A stretch of 64,000 nt of DNA from Lutibacter oricola (GCF_900106565.1 NZ_FNNJ01000003.1:62001-126000); one strand, 5' to 3'. Numbered from the stretch's first letter, positions 8,057 through 19,400 are shown. Program-made: numbers and translations. The notes: generated by a model from the sequence alone, not told the origin.

Positions 8057-8728
8057 ATGAAAATTAAAGTTTGTGGAATGCGAAATTCCGAAAATATTTC
8101 GGAGCTCATAAAATTAAAACCAGATTATATGGGTTTTATATTTTATAAAAAGTCGAAACGTTTTGTTTCCGATTTTCCACAAGTTAAAATTCCTTCTGAA
8201 ATAAAAAAAGTGGGAGTTTTTGTAAACGAAACTATTGAAACTATTGTTAAAATAGTTCAAAAGCATCAATTGGATGCAGTTCAATTACACGGTAATGAAA
8301 CACCAGAGTATATTCGGTCACTGAGCGGAGTCGAAGTGACTTACAACGAAAATATAAATAATGTGATTTCGACTCCGCTCAATCGCCAAGTTGAAATATT
8401 CAAAGCATTTTCAGTTGATGATGATTTTGATTTTTCTAAAACAGAGCCTTATCAAAAAGTATGTGATTATTTATTATTTGACACTAAAGGAAAAGATTAT
8501 GGAGGAAATGGTGTTAAATTTAATTGGCAGATGTTAGACAATTATAAAGGAGAATTGCCTTATATGTTAAGTGGTGGAATTACAAAAGATGATTCACAAG
8601 TAATACTGTCATTCTTACGTAGGCAGGAATCCAATAAGTGTATAGGAGTAGATATAAACAGTGGTTTTGAAATAGAACCAGCGTTAAAAAATATAGCAAA
8701 TATTAAAGAATTTAAACAAAATTTATAA
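8057..8728 (+). CDS. trpF: Phosphoribosylanthranilate isomerase with two in-frame repeat insertions
   Basis: A 223-residue TIM-barrel isomerase, third step of the branch. It starts MKIKVCGMR, keeping the catalytic Cys of [26 protein letters not shown] (catalytic Asp), LSGGI and GVDINSGFE are all present. It is longer than the usual ~205 residues because two loops carry translated repeats: about 24 residues between TPEYI and VEIFKAF (RSLSGVEVT...VISTPLNRQ), and SFLRRQES just before the phosphate-binding strand. The frame stays open through both. The upstream in-frame start at 8033 lies next to a repeat element, so ATG 8057 is chosen. Overlaps trpB by one base. Confidence 0.93.
   Translation: MKIKVCGMRNSENISELIKLKPDYMGFIFYKKSKRFVSDFPQVKIPSEIKKVGVFVNETIETIVKIVQKHQLDAVQLHGNETPEYIRSLSGVEVTYNENINNVISTPLNRQVEIFKAFSVDDDFDFSKTEPYQKVCDYLLFDTKGKDYGGNGVKFNWQMLDNYKGELPYMLSGGITKDDSQVILSFLRRQESNKCIGVDINSGFEIEPALKNIANIKEFKQNL
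8315..8387. repeat. Palindromic element (GAGCGGAGTCGAA family) inside trpF
   Basis: Full-length copy, with arms CGGTCACTGAGCGGAGTCGA and TTTCGACTCCGCTCAATCG, lying wholly within the trpF reading frame without stop codon or frameshift. Confidence 0.9.
8608..8632. repeat. Second repeat fragment inside trpF (reads SFLRRQES)
   Basis: GTCATTCTTACGTAGGCAGG-AATCC, in frame. FLRRQES-type peptides are widely seen where this interspersed element is read through in coding sequence. Confidence 0.85.
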
Positions 8729-9909
8729 TGAGTTATTTTGTAGATGAAAACGGATATTACGGCCAATTTGGTGGAGCTTATATTCCAGAAATGTTGTATC
8801 CAAATGTAGAAGAACTACGTCAGAATTATTTAAAAATAATGCAAGAAGATTCTTTCAAAAAAGAATTTGACGAGTTATTAAAAGAGTATGTTGGGCGGCC
8901 AACACCTTTGTATTTTGCAAAAAGGCTTTCAGAAAAGTACAATACAAAAATCTATTTGAAAAGAGAAGATTTATGTCATACAGGTGCTCATAAAGTGAAT
9001 AACACAATTGGGCAAATTTTAATGGCAAAAAAGCTTGGAAAAAATAGAATTATTGCTGAAACTGGTGCAGGACAACACGGTGTTGCAACAGCTACTGTTT
9101 GTGCTTTAATGGGAATTGAATGTGTGGTTTATATGGGAGAAATTGATATTGCACGTCAGGCACCAAATGTTGCTAGAATGAAAATGTTAGGCGCAACGGT
9201 TGTTCCGGCATTATCGGGTAGTAGAACTTTGAAAGATGCTACAAATGAAGCTATTAGAGATTGGATTAATAATCCAGTAGATACACATTATATTATTGGT
9301 TCGGTAGTTGGGCCACACCCTTATCCAGATATGGTGGCTAAATTTCAATCTGTTATTTCAGAAGAAATTAAGTGGCAATTAAAAGAAAAAGAAGGGAAAG
9401 AAAATCCTGACTATGTAGTTGCTTGTGTTGGTGGTGGAAGTAATGCAGCAGGTGCTTTTTATCATTATTTAGATGAAAAAGAAGTTGGTTTAATAGCGGT
9501 TGAAGCAGCAGGTTTAGGTGTTGATTCTGGCGAAAGTGCAGCTACAAGTGTTTTAGGAAATGAAGGTGTTATTCACGGAAGTAAAACATTGTTAATGCAA
9601 ACTAAAGACGGACAAATTATTGAGCCGTATTCAATTTCTGCAGGGTTAGATTATCCAGGAGTTGGGCCATTACACGCGCATTTATGTGAAAGTAAAAGAG
9701 CAGAGTTTATTTCAATTACAGATGATGAAGCAATGCAAGCTGGTTTGGAATTATGTGAGTTAGAAGGGATTATTCCTGCTATAGAAAGTTCACATGCATT
9801 GGCTGTTTTTAAACAGAAAGAATTTAAAAAAGACGATGTTGTTGTACTAAATTTATCAGGAAGAGGAGATAAGGATTTGAATACATATATAAAATATTTT
9901 AAATTGTAA
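8728..9909 (+). CDS. trpB: Tryptophan synthase beta chain
   Basis: A 393-residue PLP enzyme condensing indole with serine. It starts [23 protein letters not shown]-binding lysine is Lys89 in [13 protein letters not shown]; also GAGQHG, the phosphate-binding GGGSNA, EAAG, and the C-terminal LSGRGDKD. Typical of the TrpB1 form that pairs with TrpA. Its ATG shares a base with the trpF stop (TAATG), suggesting translational coupling. Confidence 0.98.
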   Translation: MSYFVDENGYYGQFGGAYIPEMLYPNVEELRQNYLKIMQEDSFKKEFDELLKEYVGRPTPLYFAKRLSEKYNTKIYLKREDLCHTGAHKVNNTIGQILMAKKLGKNRIIAETGAGQHGVATATVCALMGIECVVYMGEIDIARQAPNVARMKMLGATVVPALSGSRTLKDATNEAIRDWINNPVDTHYIIGSVVGPHPYPDMVAKFQSVISEEIKWQLKEKEGKENPDYVVACVGGGSNAAGAFYHYLDEKEVGLIAVEAAGLGVDSGESAATSVLGNEGVIHGSKTLLMQTKDGQIIEPYSISAGLDYPGVGPLHAHLCESKRAEFISITDDEAMQAGLELCELEGIIPAIESSHALAVFKQKEFKKDDVVVLNLSGRGDKDLNTYIKYFKL

Positions 9910-9999
9910 AACTAGATATGAGGTTTTAGATTTAAGAATTGAGAGAAGATAATTGCTGAAAATCTTATTACTAAATACTCATTACTCAATACTATTAAA

Positions 10000-10761
10000 A
10001 TGAACAGAATAAATAAAAAATTACAAGAAGATAAAAAGCTACTTTCTATTTATTTTACAGCTGGTTATCCTAAACTTAATGATACTGTTGAAGTAATTGA
10101 AAGTTTAGAGAAAAGTGGAGTAGATTTTATTGAAATTGGATTACCTTTTAGTGATCCTTTAGCTGATGGACCAACCATTCAAGCGAGTTCTACGGCTGCT
10201 TTAGAAAATGGAATGACTACCGAAGTACTTTTTAATCAATTAAAAGATATTAGAAAAACAGTTTCAATACCGCTAATAATTATGGGGTATTTTAATCCGA
10301 TGATGCAATATGGAGTGGAAGCGTTCTGTAAAAAATGTGAAGAAATAGGTATTGATGGTTTAATTATACCTGATTTACCTGTGCAAGATTATAATGAGAA
10401 CTATAAAGCTATTTTTGAAAAATACGGAATAATAAATGTGTTCTTAATCACACCTCAAACTTCAGATGAACGAATTAGATTTATAGATAGTATTTCAAAT
10501 GGATTTATTTATATGGTAAGTTCTGCCGGTGTTACTGGAGCAAAAGATAGTTTTGGAAATACGCAGGAAACCTATTTTGATAGAATTGCTAGTATGAATT
10601 TAAATGCACCACAAGTAATTGGCTTTGGAATTTCGAATGCAGAAACATTTCAACAAGCTACTTCAAAAGCAAAAGGAGCTATAATTGGTTCTGCTTTTGT
10701 AAATTATATTACAGATAAAGGAATAGATAAAATTCCAGATTTTATTACAACAATAAGATAA
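10000..10761 (+). CDS. trpA: Tryptophan synthase alpha chain
   Basis: A 253-residue TIM-barrel subunit cleaving indole-glycerol phosphate to indole, which is channelled to TrpB. Signatures: YFTAGYP, catalytic Glu in FIEIGLPFSDPLADGP, catalytic Asp in GLIIPDLPVQD, VSSAGVTGAK, GFGISN, and the phosphate-site GAIIGSAFV. Last gene of the operon; separated from trpB by 90 bases of low-complexity DNA rich in TACTCA-like repeats, and followed by a terminator. Confidence 0.97.
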   Translation: MNRINKKLQEDKKLLSIYFTAGYPKLNDTVEVIESLEKSGVDFIEIGLPFSDPLADGPTIQASSTAALENGMTTEVLFNQLKDIRKTVSIPLIIMGYFNPMMQYGVEAFCKKCEEIGIDGLIIPDLPVQDYNENYKAIFEKYGIINVFLITPQTSDERIRFIDSISNGFIYMVSSAGVTGAKDSFGNTQETYFDRIASMNLNAPQVIGFGISNAETFQQATSKAKGAIIGSAFVNYITDKGIDKIPDFITTIR

Positions 10762-10763
10762 AA

Positions 10764-10801
10764 ACAAAAAAGCTCATTTTATTAAAATGAGCTTTTTTGT
10801 T
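10764..10801 (+). terminator. Rho-independent terminator at the end of the trp operon
   Basis: Stem AAAAAAGCTCATTTTA / TAAAATGAGCTTTTTT with T tail, starting three bases after the trpA stop. Nearly symmetric, so it can also serve the convergent FKBP gene. Confidence 0.92.
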
Positions 10802-10819
10802 TTTATCTAAAACTGAATA

Positions 10820-11644
10820 TTAGTCTGTGATTTCAATATCGAAAACAACCACTGCGTTTGGTGGTATTGTGTTGCTATAACCAGTTTCTCCATAAGCCAA
10901 TTCAGGTGGAATAATTAGCGTTCCTTTTCCGCCAGTATTAAATAGCTGTGCGCCTTCAGAAAATCCTGAAATAACACTTTGAAGATTTAATTCTACAGCT
11001 GTTCCATTGCTGTTGTCAAACTCAGTTCCGTCGAGCAAATATCCTTTGTATATTACATTAATTGTCGAAGTAGAAAATATAGTTTCGCCATCTCCAATTT
11101 CATCAACAATGTAGTATAAACCAGAGTCTGTACTTTCTGCTGTTAAACTATTTTCGTTTAAATATGTTAGAATATCATCTTCTCCTTGTGGATTGTACAC
11201 ATTTAAAACTTCAATGTCAAATACTAAAACAGCACTTCCTGGTATAGTTCCATTTCCACTTTCTCCATATGCTAAACTAGGTGGAATTAATAACTTTCCT
11301 TTTCCTCCTTTTTTAAAATGTGTTAGTCCTTCAGCAAAACCGGCAATTAAACCTTCTAGTTTAAAATTGTAGCCTTCGTCACTACTCGCGTCAAATTGGT
11401 TACCGTCTAAAAAAGTTCCAGTGTATTTTACAATAACTGAAGCATTACTTTCAATTAAATCTCCTGTTCCTTCTTCTTCAATAATATAATATAATCCACT
11501 GCTTGAAGTTTCTGCACTTAGATTATTTGTTTGTAAATATTCTATAATATCACCTTCATCTTGATTTAGTGATTTTATATCGTCATCATCACTATTACAT
11601 GCTATGAATAAAGCAAAAAATAAAATATAAAAATATGATTTCAT
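10820..11644 (-). CDS. Tandem FKBP-type peptidyl-prolyl isomerase lipoprotein
   Basis: A 274-residue predicted lipoprotein: signal peptide MKSYFYILFFALFIAC with lipid Cys followed by NSDDDD, an acidic stretch of the kind that directs lipoproteins to the cell surface in Bacteroidota. Two FKBP domains follow (roughly 50-155 and 165-274), each with VxYxG, LxGxxFD and an IPPxLAYGE-type end (IPPSLAYGESGNG; IPPELAYGETGYS). Likely speeds up proline isomerisation in exported proteins. An in-frame start at 11812 would overlap the next gene, so ATG 11644 is used. A possible -7 box (TAAATTTG, minus strand) lies at 11669-11676. Confidence 0.92.
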   Translation of the reverse strand: MKSYFYILFFALFIACNSDDDDIKSLNQDEGDIIEYLQTNNLSAETSSSGLYYIIEEEGTGDLIESNASVIVKYTGTFLDGNQFDASSDEGYNFKLEGLIAGFAEGLTHFKKGGKGKLLIPPSLAYGESGNGTIPGSAVLVFDIEVLNVYNPQGEDDILTYLNENSLTAESTDSGLYYIVDEIGDGETIFSTSTINVIYKGYLLDGTEFDNSNGTAVELNLQSVISGFSEGAQLFNTGGKGTLIIPPELAYGETGYSNTIPPNAVVVFDIEITD

Positions 11645-11717
11645 ACGTTTGTTTATTGGGTTAAAATGCAAATTTAATGAAAAAAGCAAGTTTGGTAATG
11701 CGGAAAGTGTTAAAACT

Positions 11718-12371
11718 CTAAAAGAACTTTTTGTATTGTAAAACTCTAAAATCAAAGGTGTTAAAATTTGGGTTTTTCTGTTTAAGTAATTTGTAATCTG
11801 GGTTACTTCCAACGGCTCTATTTGCTGCTCCAGACGGAGCTGTTAGCGATACAACCTTAATTGTTCTATTGTTTACTTTGAATGAATTAATTTTTGGTGT
11901 TGTTTTACTAATAGGTGTAAATGTTATGTTCTCTGCTTTTAGCAATCTTCTTAAATGGTATTCAGGACCATTTTTACTATTTCCGCCAGTTAATAGCAAT
12001 GTGTCAACCTTTTTAGAATTTTTTATAAAGTTTAATAAATCTCTTAGAATAATATTTTCCATTCCTAAATCTGATGCATCAATTTTTTTTCGTTCACACG
12101 ATTCAACAATATCACAAATACCAATATGGTTTTTTATCAAGAAATTTTTTCTTTGCTGAATTGCAAAATCAGTAGTTTCGAATTGCAGATTTAAGGCGAA
12201 AATTTCATTTAAAATAGGCCATAATTGCCCATCAATACTTCCATAGCAAAAATCTACATCGCCTTTTTTTAAAACACCATTAAAAAATCGAGGAGGAGGT
12301 AAAGTACCAACAATTAGTTTGGTAGCATTTGTAGGAATAAAAGGTTTATATGGGTGTTTATGTAAAAACAT
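11718..12371 (-). CDS. Uracil-DNA glycosylase superfamily protein
   Basis: A 217-residue soluble protein. Motif I-like KLIVGTLPPPRFF lies near residue 20 and a C-terminal LTAPSGAANR resembles the substrate-binding loop (SPS/HPS position) of the uracil-DNA-glycosylase superfamily; LLLTGGNS gives the central strand. This suggests base-excision repair of uracil- or hypoxanthine-like lesions, or a related mismatch glycosylase. The exact family is uncertain because the motif I residue that activates water is not obvious. Single gene, divergent from the FUSC gene. Confidence 0.7.
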   Translation of the reverse strand: MFLHKHPYKPFIPTNATKLIVGTLPPPRFFNGVLKKGDVDFCYGSIDGQLWPILNEIFALNLQFETTDFAIQQRKNFLIKNHIGICDIVESCERKKIDASDLGMENIILRDLLNFIKNSKKVDTLLLTGGNSKNGPEYHLRRLLKAENITFTPISKTTPKINSFKVNNRTIKVVSLTAPSGAANRAVGSNPDYKLLKQKNPNFNTFDFRVLQYKKFF

Positions 12372-12443
12372 TTTACAATTATATAATTTTTATTTCTTCT
12401 GAATAGATAAATACTGTGTAAATTTGCCGCTAATAAAGTATAA

Positions 12444-14672
12444 ATGTTAGCATCATTAAATAGATTTATAAAAAGTTTTAGTTTTTTAAAAGCAATTGTT
12501 TTAGCATTTGCTATGATCTCTCCTGTTTTTTTTGCAAATTATTTTTTAGGTGATATTCATTTAGGATTTAGTATTTCTTTAGGTGTATTATTTTGTTCGC
12601 CAACAGATGTGCAAGGAAGCTTAAAGCATAAGTTTTTTGGATTGCTTGCTGCGTTAATAATTTCATTTAGTATCACCTTACTTTTAGGTTCTATTTCTTT
12701 CAATTTATGGGTATTATTACCTGTTTTAAGTGCATTAGTATTTTTAGTTTCGTATATATCTGTTTTTGGTTTTAGAGCTTCACTTATATCGTTTTCAGGC
12801 TTGTTGGCTATTGTTTTAAGTTTTGCTTACGAAGTAGAGGAAATGAGTTTGTTAATGCATTCAATGCTAGTTGCTATTGGTGGTTTATGGTATTTGTTAT
12901 TAACTATGTCGGCTTCATTATTATTGCCTAAAATTCAAACAGATCAGCTTTTTGTTGAGGTTGCAGAAAAAACTGCAGAATTTTTAAAAGTTAGAGGTCA
13001 ATTGTTAGTTTGCACAACAAAACGTGATGAGTTGTATAGCAAGTTGTTTCAATTACAGTCGGAAATTAATGACAGTCACGAATCATTACGTGAAATTATT
13101 TTGAGTAAGCGTTTAATGTCTGGTTTTTCAAATAGAACACGTAGGCAGCAATTATTCTTTTCTGAATTGATAGAGATTTTAGAGTTGGCTGTTTCTAACC
13201 CTGTTAATTACGAAAAATTTGATGAGGTTTTTAAAGATCACTCTGAAAAAACAGAAGCATTTAAAAATCTAATATTTGAAATTTCTAATCAACTTTTGCA
13301 TATTTCAAAAGTAATAGGAGGTGATGGCAAGGTTACACATAATGAGCAAATACCTGGAATGCTTAAAAAAATTAGTTTACAAATAGATTATTATAGAATA
13401 CTAGTTGGTTTACCTAAGTCTAGAGTAGGTACTTTAATGTTGTTAAACCTTAAAAATTATTTAGAAAAACAAGCACAATCCGTTATTAGTATTGAGCGAA
13501 TTATAAATAATTATAAAACAAATGATAAAATATTAGGTGTTAAAGATGCTGATAGATTTATAACACCACAAGATTATGATTTAAAAAAACTGAAAGAAAA
13601 CTTTAGTTTAAAATCTCCAATTTTTAAACATTCGTTAAGATTGGTAATTGTTGTAATTATTGGGTTTTTTATTGGTAGTGTTTTTTCTATGCAAAATCCA
13701 TATTGGATTCTATTAACCCTAGTTGTTATAATGAGACCAAGTTATGGTTTAACTAAAGAACGATCTAAAAATAGGGTTTTAGGAACATTAATTGGAGCTG
13801 CAATAGCTACAGTTATTTTTTTGGTAACTCAAAATGCAGTTATTTTTGGAGTTATTGCAGTTATTTCTCTTCCATTAGCATTTTCATTAATACAATCTAA
13901 TTATAGAAATGGAGCCATATTTATTACGTTACACGTAGTATTTGTTTATGCATTATTAGAACCAAATACGTTGTCTGTAATAAAGTTTAGAGTGTTGGAT
14001 ACCTTAATTGGTGCAGCATTAGCTATAGCTGCAAATTATGTGTTGTGGCCATCTTGGCAATTTCAAAATATACACGAATATTTTATGGATGCTATTAAGG
14101 CTAATAAATTATTTTTGAAGCAAATAGATAGTTATTACCATAAAAAAGGTGAAGTGCCAACTAGTTACAGCTTGTCTAGAAAAGAGGCTTTTTTAAATAT
14201 TGGAAATTTAAATGCAGCTTATCAGCGAATGAATCAAGATCCAAAATCTAAACAAAAAGAGTTAGCAACTATTTACGATATTATTACCATAAACAATACA
14301 TTTCTTTCTTCTTTAACATCGTTAGGTGTATTTATTAGAAATAATAAAACGGCTCAAGTTCCAAAACAGTTTACTGTTTTTGTAAAGTATATTGTTGCTA
14401 ATTTAGAGTTGGCTAATAATTTGTTAGAAGGAAAAACAGCTATTGAAGCATTAGAAGTTTCTGAAATTGAAAATGCAAAGGCAGTTTACGATAATTATTT
14501 TGATAATTTATCTAAACAAAGAGATCAAGAAATAGAAGATGGTAAAGAAATTAGTATAGAAATGGGAGAGATGTTAAAAGAGACCCAACTAGTTTCAGAA
14601 CAAGTTAAATGGTTGTTTAACTTGTCTGAAAAACTAATTAATTCTATAAAGCATTATAAGTCGAATTTGTAA
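12444..14672 (+). CDS. FUSC-family (YccS/YhfK-like) inner-membrane protein
   Basis: A 742-residue protein with two membrane blocks (about 15-160 and 395-525), each followed by a long helical cytoplasmic region, the layout of the YccS/FusC/AaeB family of putative efflux or envelope proteins. The second block contains NPYWILLTLVVIMRPSYG, the characteristic sequence of this family, and a GTLIGAAIA repeat. The substrate is unknown. A -7 box TAAATTTG at 12419-12426 gives a short leader. The 3' end overlaps the convergent outer-membrane gene by 19 bases. Confidence 0.88.
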   Translation: MLASLNRFIKSFSFLKAIVLAFAMISPVFFANYFLGDIHLGFSISLGVLFCSPTDVQGSLKHKFFGLLAALIISFSITLLLGSISFNLWVLLPVLSALVFLVSYISVFGFRASLISFSGLLAIVLSFAYEVEEMSLLMHSMLVAIGGLWYLLLTMSASLLLPKIQTDQLFVEVAEKTAEFLKVRGQLLVCTTKRDELYSKLFQLQSEINDSHESLREIILSKRLMSGFSNRTRRQQLFFSELIEILELAVSNPVNYEKFDEVFKDHSEKTEAFKNLIFEISNQLLHISKVIGGDGKVTHNEQIPGMLKKISLQIDYYRILVGLPKSRVGTLMLLNLKNYLEKQAQSVISIERIINNYKTNDKILGVKDADRFITPQDYDLKKLKENFSLKSPIFKHSLRLVIVVIIGFFIGSVFSMQNPYWILLTLVVIMRPSYGLTKERSKNRVLGTLIGAAIATVIFLVTQNAVIFGVIAVISLPLAFSLIQSNYRNGAIFITLHVVFVYALLEPNTLSVIKFRVLDTLIGAALAIAANYVLWPSWQFQNIHEYFMDAIKANKLFLKQIDSYYHKKGEVPTSYSLSRKEAFLNIGNLNAAYQRMNQDPKSKQKELATIYDIITINNTFLSSLTSLGVFIRNNKTAQVPKQFTVFVKYIVANLELANNLLEGKTAIEALEVSEIENAKAVYDNYFDNLSKQRDQEIEDGKEISIEMGEMLKETQLVSEQVKWLFNLSEKLINSIKHYKSNL

Positions 14673-16384
14673 GTAATTCCTGCAGAAACTTGTAAAGTTT
14701 GTACTTGGTAATTTACAAAAGGATGGTATTTTTTACCTAACGCATTATTTATTTTTGCAAACGCTGTTAACCTATCCGAAAATATATAACCTCCATTTAA
14801 ATTTAAATCTATATAGCTATCGTTTTCTACAATTGTACCAGTATTTGGAGCTGCTAAATAAAGTAAAACATAATCCTTAGTTGCACCATTATAAAATAAT
14901 TTAGCGCCAGCAAACCAATTTTTGTTTTGGTAATTACCAGAAATTGTAGCGTACATATCTGGTAAATTCCAAGCTTCTGTTTGGTTTGTAGTTGTATAAT
15001 TGTTGTAGTTTAAATTAGCTCCAATATTTAAGTTTTCAGAAACATTAATTGTAATTTCAGCAAAAACGCCTAAAGTTTTAATATCGTCATAAATTACACT
15101 AAACGAATTTCCTAATTGGTAAGCTTCAGTAACACTACTTGTACCGTTTGTTTGCGTTTGATTTTGAATAAATAAAGGTTTATTTTTTTCGTTTGAATGA
15201 CTAACATTTAAATTATACCCAATGTTAGATGCTAATTTACCTTTTGCACCAACAAAAGCTTTGTATTGCTGATCGCTTTGCATAATGTTTAGTGTAGGAG
15301 AAACATAGGGATTGTCTTCTGTAAAATCTTTATAATTATTTTGAATCAAGTCTCCGGTAACTCCACCAACTAAAGTAAAAACATCTTCAACCATTTTTAA
15401 TGAAGCAGTAACATTTGGGTAGGCATAAAAATTATTTGCACTATTTTCTAAATCATTAGAGTAATATATTTTTGCTCCAAGATTTACTGTTAAATTATCT
15501 CTTAATACTTCAAAATTAGGATTAAAACCAAGGTTTAAAAAGCTGTATTTAGTTTCTGTATTTACTAAATAATTTTGTTTGAATTTTCCTGAAATAAAGT
15601 CCACTAAAAATTCACTATTAATAAGCTCTGTTGAAATTGGGAATTCTACTTTAGGCTTTGCTACAAAACGAATTTCATTAGAGCTATAATTATCTGTAAA
15701 GTTTACAACTTCTACCGTAGCACCTTTAAAATACGAATCGAAAAAGTCAATTTTTCCACCTAAATAAATATTTTTGTAAACTTGTTTTTCGTCTAAACTA
15801 TTTAACATTGTATCATCAAAAGTAATCTGGCTGTCTAAACCATAGTAATTAAATTGTCTACGTTGTACGCCAGCGTTTACTTGCCAGTTAAAATCTCTGT
15901 CAAATTGCTTGTAAAAAGCATCAATTCTGGTGTCAGCAAAACTATCATCTAATTGTAGGTCTTTAATACCACCTTCCGAAGAATAATGATTTACAAAAAC
16001 ACCAAAATCATTATACCTACTTTCTCCAGAATGTATGTAAGCTTCGAACGTTGGGCTTGTAAAGTTTCCGAACCCAGCAGAAATGTAATTTTGAAACAAG
16101 CGTTCTTTTGGAGCTCGTTTTATACTTTGCGCTTTTCCTTTTGAAGGTGTAAAAGTAGACGCTACAGGAATAGAAAAAATACTATAGTTTACTTTTTCTT
16201 TTTCTATGTTTTTAGTTTCTTCAATAGAAGGATTAGATTTTACTTTAAAAGCATCTGTAATAGTTGGTGTGTATGGTTTTACAACAATTATTTCTTCAGT
16301 TTTTAAGGTGTCTTTACTCTTTTTTTGAGCAAATAAAAGACTTGATGAACAAATTAATATAGATACTATAAATAGCTTTCGCAT
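14654..16384 (-). CDS. Outer-membrane beta-barrel protein, TonB-receptor-like without plug
   Basis: A 576-residue protein with signal peptide (MRKLFIVSILICSSSLLFAQ) and many amphipathic strands with aromatic ends, closing with a strand ending in Phe-Asp-Leu (VSAGITYKFDL). An N-terminal KTEEIIVVKPYTPTITDAFK resembles the start of a TonB-dependent receptor, but no plug domain follows; the barrel begins around residue 80. It probably forms an outer-membrane pore or anchor. It follows the large TPR gene by 41 bases in the same direction, so the two are likely co-transcribed and may form one envelope complex. Function unknown. Confidence 0.8.
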   Translation of the reverse strand: MRKLFIVSILICSSSLLFAQKKSKDTLKTEEIIVVKPYTPTITDAFKVKSNPSIEETKNIEKEKVNYSIFSIPVASTFTPSKGKAQSIKRAPKERLFQNYISAGFGNFTSPTFEAYIHSGESRYNDFGVFVNHYSSEGGIKDLQLDDSFADTRIDAFYKQFDRDFNWQVNAGVQRRQFNYYGLDSQITFDDTMLNSLDEKQVYKNIYLGGKIDFFDSYFKGATVEVVNFTDNYSSNEIRFVAKPKVEFPISTELINSEFLVDFISGKFKQNYLVNTETKYSFLNLGFNPNFEVLRDNLTVNLGAKIYYSNDLENSANNFYAYPNVTASLKMVEDVFTLVGGVTGDLIQNNYKDFTEDNPYVSPTLNIMQSDQQYKAFVGAKGKLASNIGYNLNVSHSNEKNKPLFIQNQTQTNGTSSVTEAYQLGNSFSVIYDDIKTLGVFAEITINVSENLNIGANLNYNNYTTTNQTEAWNLPDMYATISGNYQNKNWFAGAKLFYNGATKDYVLLYLAAPNTGTIVENDSYIDLNLNGGYIFSDRLTAFAKINNALGKKYHPFVNYQVQTLQVSAGITYKFDL

Positions 16385-16425
16385 TGTTTTATGTTTTAAA
16401 AGTTGAACGTTTTATGGTTTAACTG

Positions 16426-19400
16426 TTATTGTTTTATTGATTCGTTAGTTTTAGCTTGCTCTGTTTTTATACGGTTCAGTTCTAAGGTTGCTTCATCAAC
16501 AACATCTTTAAACTCAGCAAAATTTTCTATTACACTTTCTAAAATATAAGTGGCCTGAAAAGCATCTTTTAACTCGTAATGGTTATTTGCCATAACTATT
16601 AAACCTTTAGCTCCCCAATATTTATATGGTGCATAATTAGCAACTAAATTTTGAATTATTTGATTAGAAACTCTGTAGCTACCATCGTTATTTTCGAAAT
16701 AAGCGCTGTAGTATAAAGCTTCAGCTTTAAGCTCTCCAGAAGCAATTTTTTCCACTTCTTTATAAGCGGTTTTCGCTTTTTCTAGTTTATTAGTTTTAAT
16801 TGCAGATCGAGCAATAATTATATGAGCATCAGATTTTATTCTGTTTTCAATTTTATTATTAGCCAGTACTTTATCGGCATAATTAACCGCTTTGGTATAA
16901 TTTTCATTTGCATAATACCCTTTCATTAAATTAGACTGCGCAAACGTTTTGTTTTGTGGTATGTTAGATTCTAGCTCTAAACGTTCTAATAACGGAATAG
17001 CTTTTTGCCAGTTTTTGTTTTCTAAATAAATTTCAGACAATCTAGATAAGGCATTTTCAGAAAACTCACTTTGTGGTGCATCAACAACAAAAGTATAATA
17101 CGTTGCAGCTTCGTTTTGTTTTTTTTCTGAAAACAATGATTGAGCCAAGTAAAAGTTTGCTTGTAATTTGTGTAAGCCATTTGGAAAACTACTTAAGTAT
17201 TTTCTAAAGCTAGTAATTGATTTTTTATGGTTGTTTTGTAGGTATTGCTTTTCTGCAGACTCATACATATCATTATCCAATTCAGCATCAGAAACATTTA
17301 CAAAATCAATATTTTTAACCCAAGCTGCATATTCATCAACTCTACCTAAATCCACATATATTTGGCGTGTGTTTTTAACAGCTTGTTTTGCTTCCGCAGT
17401 ATTAGGAAATTTTTTTACAACAGCTTTATAGGTTGTTAAAGCTTGTTCATTTTTATCGGTATTGTAATAAATTAATCCTTTTTTTAGCATTGCTTTAGAT
17501 ACTAAAGGACTTCTTTTAAAGCTGTTAATTAGATTGTTGAAATTTTGAAGAGCTTTATTGTTATTACCTTTTTTTGTGTAAGAATTTCCTAGCACATAAA
17601 AAGCATCGTCTCTATAAGCAGATTTTGAATGTTTGTTTAAAAATGAATTTAATTCATCAATTTTTTTAGATTCATTACCTGTTAAGCCGTAGCTAATTGC
17701 TTTTTGAAATTGAGCATAATCTTTATCAACTCCGTTAGAACTTATAGCTTTGTTATAGTATTCAATAGCATTAGAATAATTTCTACTTGCAAAATAACCA
17801 TCACCAATTCTTAAATAACTATCGTTTATTCGTATTGCATCTTCAGAATTTTTTGAAGTAAATTTTTTGAAGTTGTCAATAGCATTCGGATACTCTTTTA
17901 ATTTAAAATTAGCATATCCTAAGTTGTAATTAAAATTAGTGTATTCTTCAGTTTGTGAAGCATTAGGATGCGCTTCAAAAGATTTAAAATCGTTTTGAGC
18001 ATCTAAAAAATTATTTAGTCTATAATTTGTTTCACCTTTCCAAAAAGTTGCTCGTGCTGTTGTTGTAGCGTCTAGTGCAACAGTTAGTGAATTTTTAAAA
18101 CTCTCGTTAGCAGCACTAAATTTACCTTTATTAAATAATTCTACACCTCTGTAAAAAGCTACTTTTTGATATAATTCACGCTCTTTCGACCCTTTTTTGT
18201 TTTTCAGAAAATCTAATGCGCCTTTAAAATCGCTAGACGAAATATAAGCGCTTATAATTAAATCGTTAATTTCTTTTTTGTGAGTTGAATTTGGGTACAA
18301 GTCTAAATATTCTTGTAAAACATCGGGTACACTTTTGTATGGGTTTCCAATTTCGTAACTTAATTTAGCATAGTTTAACCAGGCATCTTTTTTAATTTCT
18401 GGTTCAAACTTCATATGTGCAGCATTTCTAAAAGCATTTAAAGCCTCCGTTTTTTGATTTAGTTTTAAATAACACTCAGCCAAATGGTAATAAGCGTTTT
18501 GTGCAACAGCATTAGAACCGCCAATTATTTTGTTAAAATTGCTAACAGCACTTTCAAAATTGTTTTGTTTGTAGTATGTGTAGCCTAATAAATAATAATC
18601 TGTATTATTCCATTTACCACGTTTACCTTTGTAATTTTTTAAGTGTGGTAAAGCATCATCATATTTTTTAAGGTTGAAGTAACTTTCTCCAACAATTTTA
18701 GAAATTTCAGAATGTTCCACACCTTTTGCTTTCTCTAAAAGTGGTAAACCATTAGTAATAGCTTTATCAAACTTTCCTAATTTAAAATTCATATCAGCTA
18801 AGTAATAGCTAACCTTACTTTTGTAATTAGATTCGTTAGCCACTTCACCTAAATATTGATCAGCCGTATCATAATCGTCTAAATTATAAGCAATATACCC
18901 ATAGTAGTATTTTGCTTGAGAACCGTAAGTAGGAGAATCTAACAAGCTTAAAAAATGTTCTTTTGCTTTAGCGTAGCTTTTATTAACAAATAAAGAGTAG
19001 GCGTAATTAAAGTTATAGTCTTCTTCTTTTTTTAATGTTAAGTTGGTTGTATTTACTTTAGAATACCATTTAGCAGCATATGCATATTTACCAGATTTAA
19101 AATAATAGTTTGCAACATTTATAAAAGCACTATTACGTTTTGTACTTGTTGGATATTTATCTACAAAATCTTCCATTAAGCGGTCTGCATCTGGTTGCCC
19201 AAGTCTAACAGCACAATTAGCAGCGTAAAATTCGCAATTAGCTTTTAGTTCTGAAGCGTTGTCAAAACTATATTTAATGTTGTTAAATTTTTCTTGTGCC
19301 GCAACAAAAGCTTTGTTTTGATACAACTCCATTGCGTGGTTGTATTCTTTTAAAGGATTGGTGTGTATAATTGTTTGCTGGGCTGAAAGTGATACTGTTA

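Noticed and set aside
8057-8728. trpF as a pseudogene
   Set aside because: In spite of two repeat insertions the frame is open from ATG to stop, and all catalytic motifs ([22 protein letters not shown]) remain.
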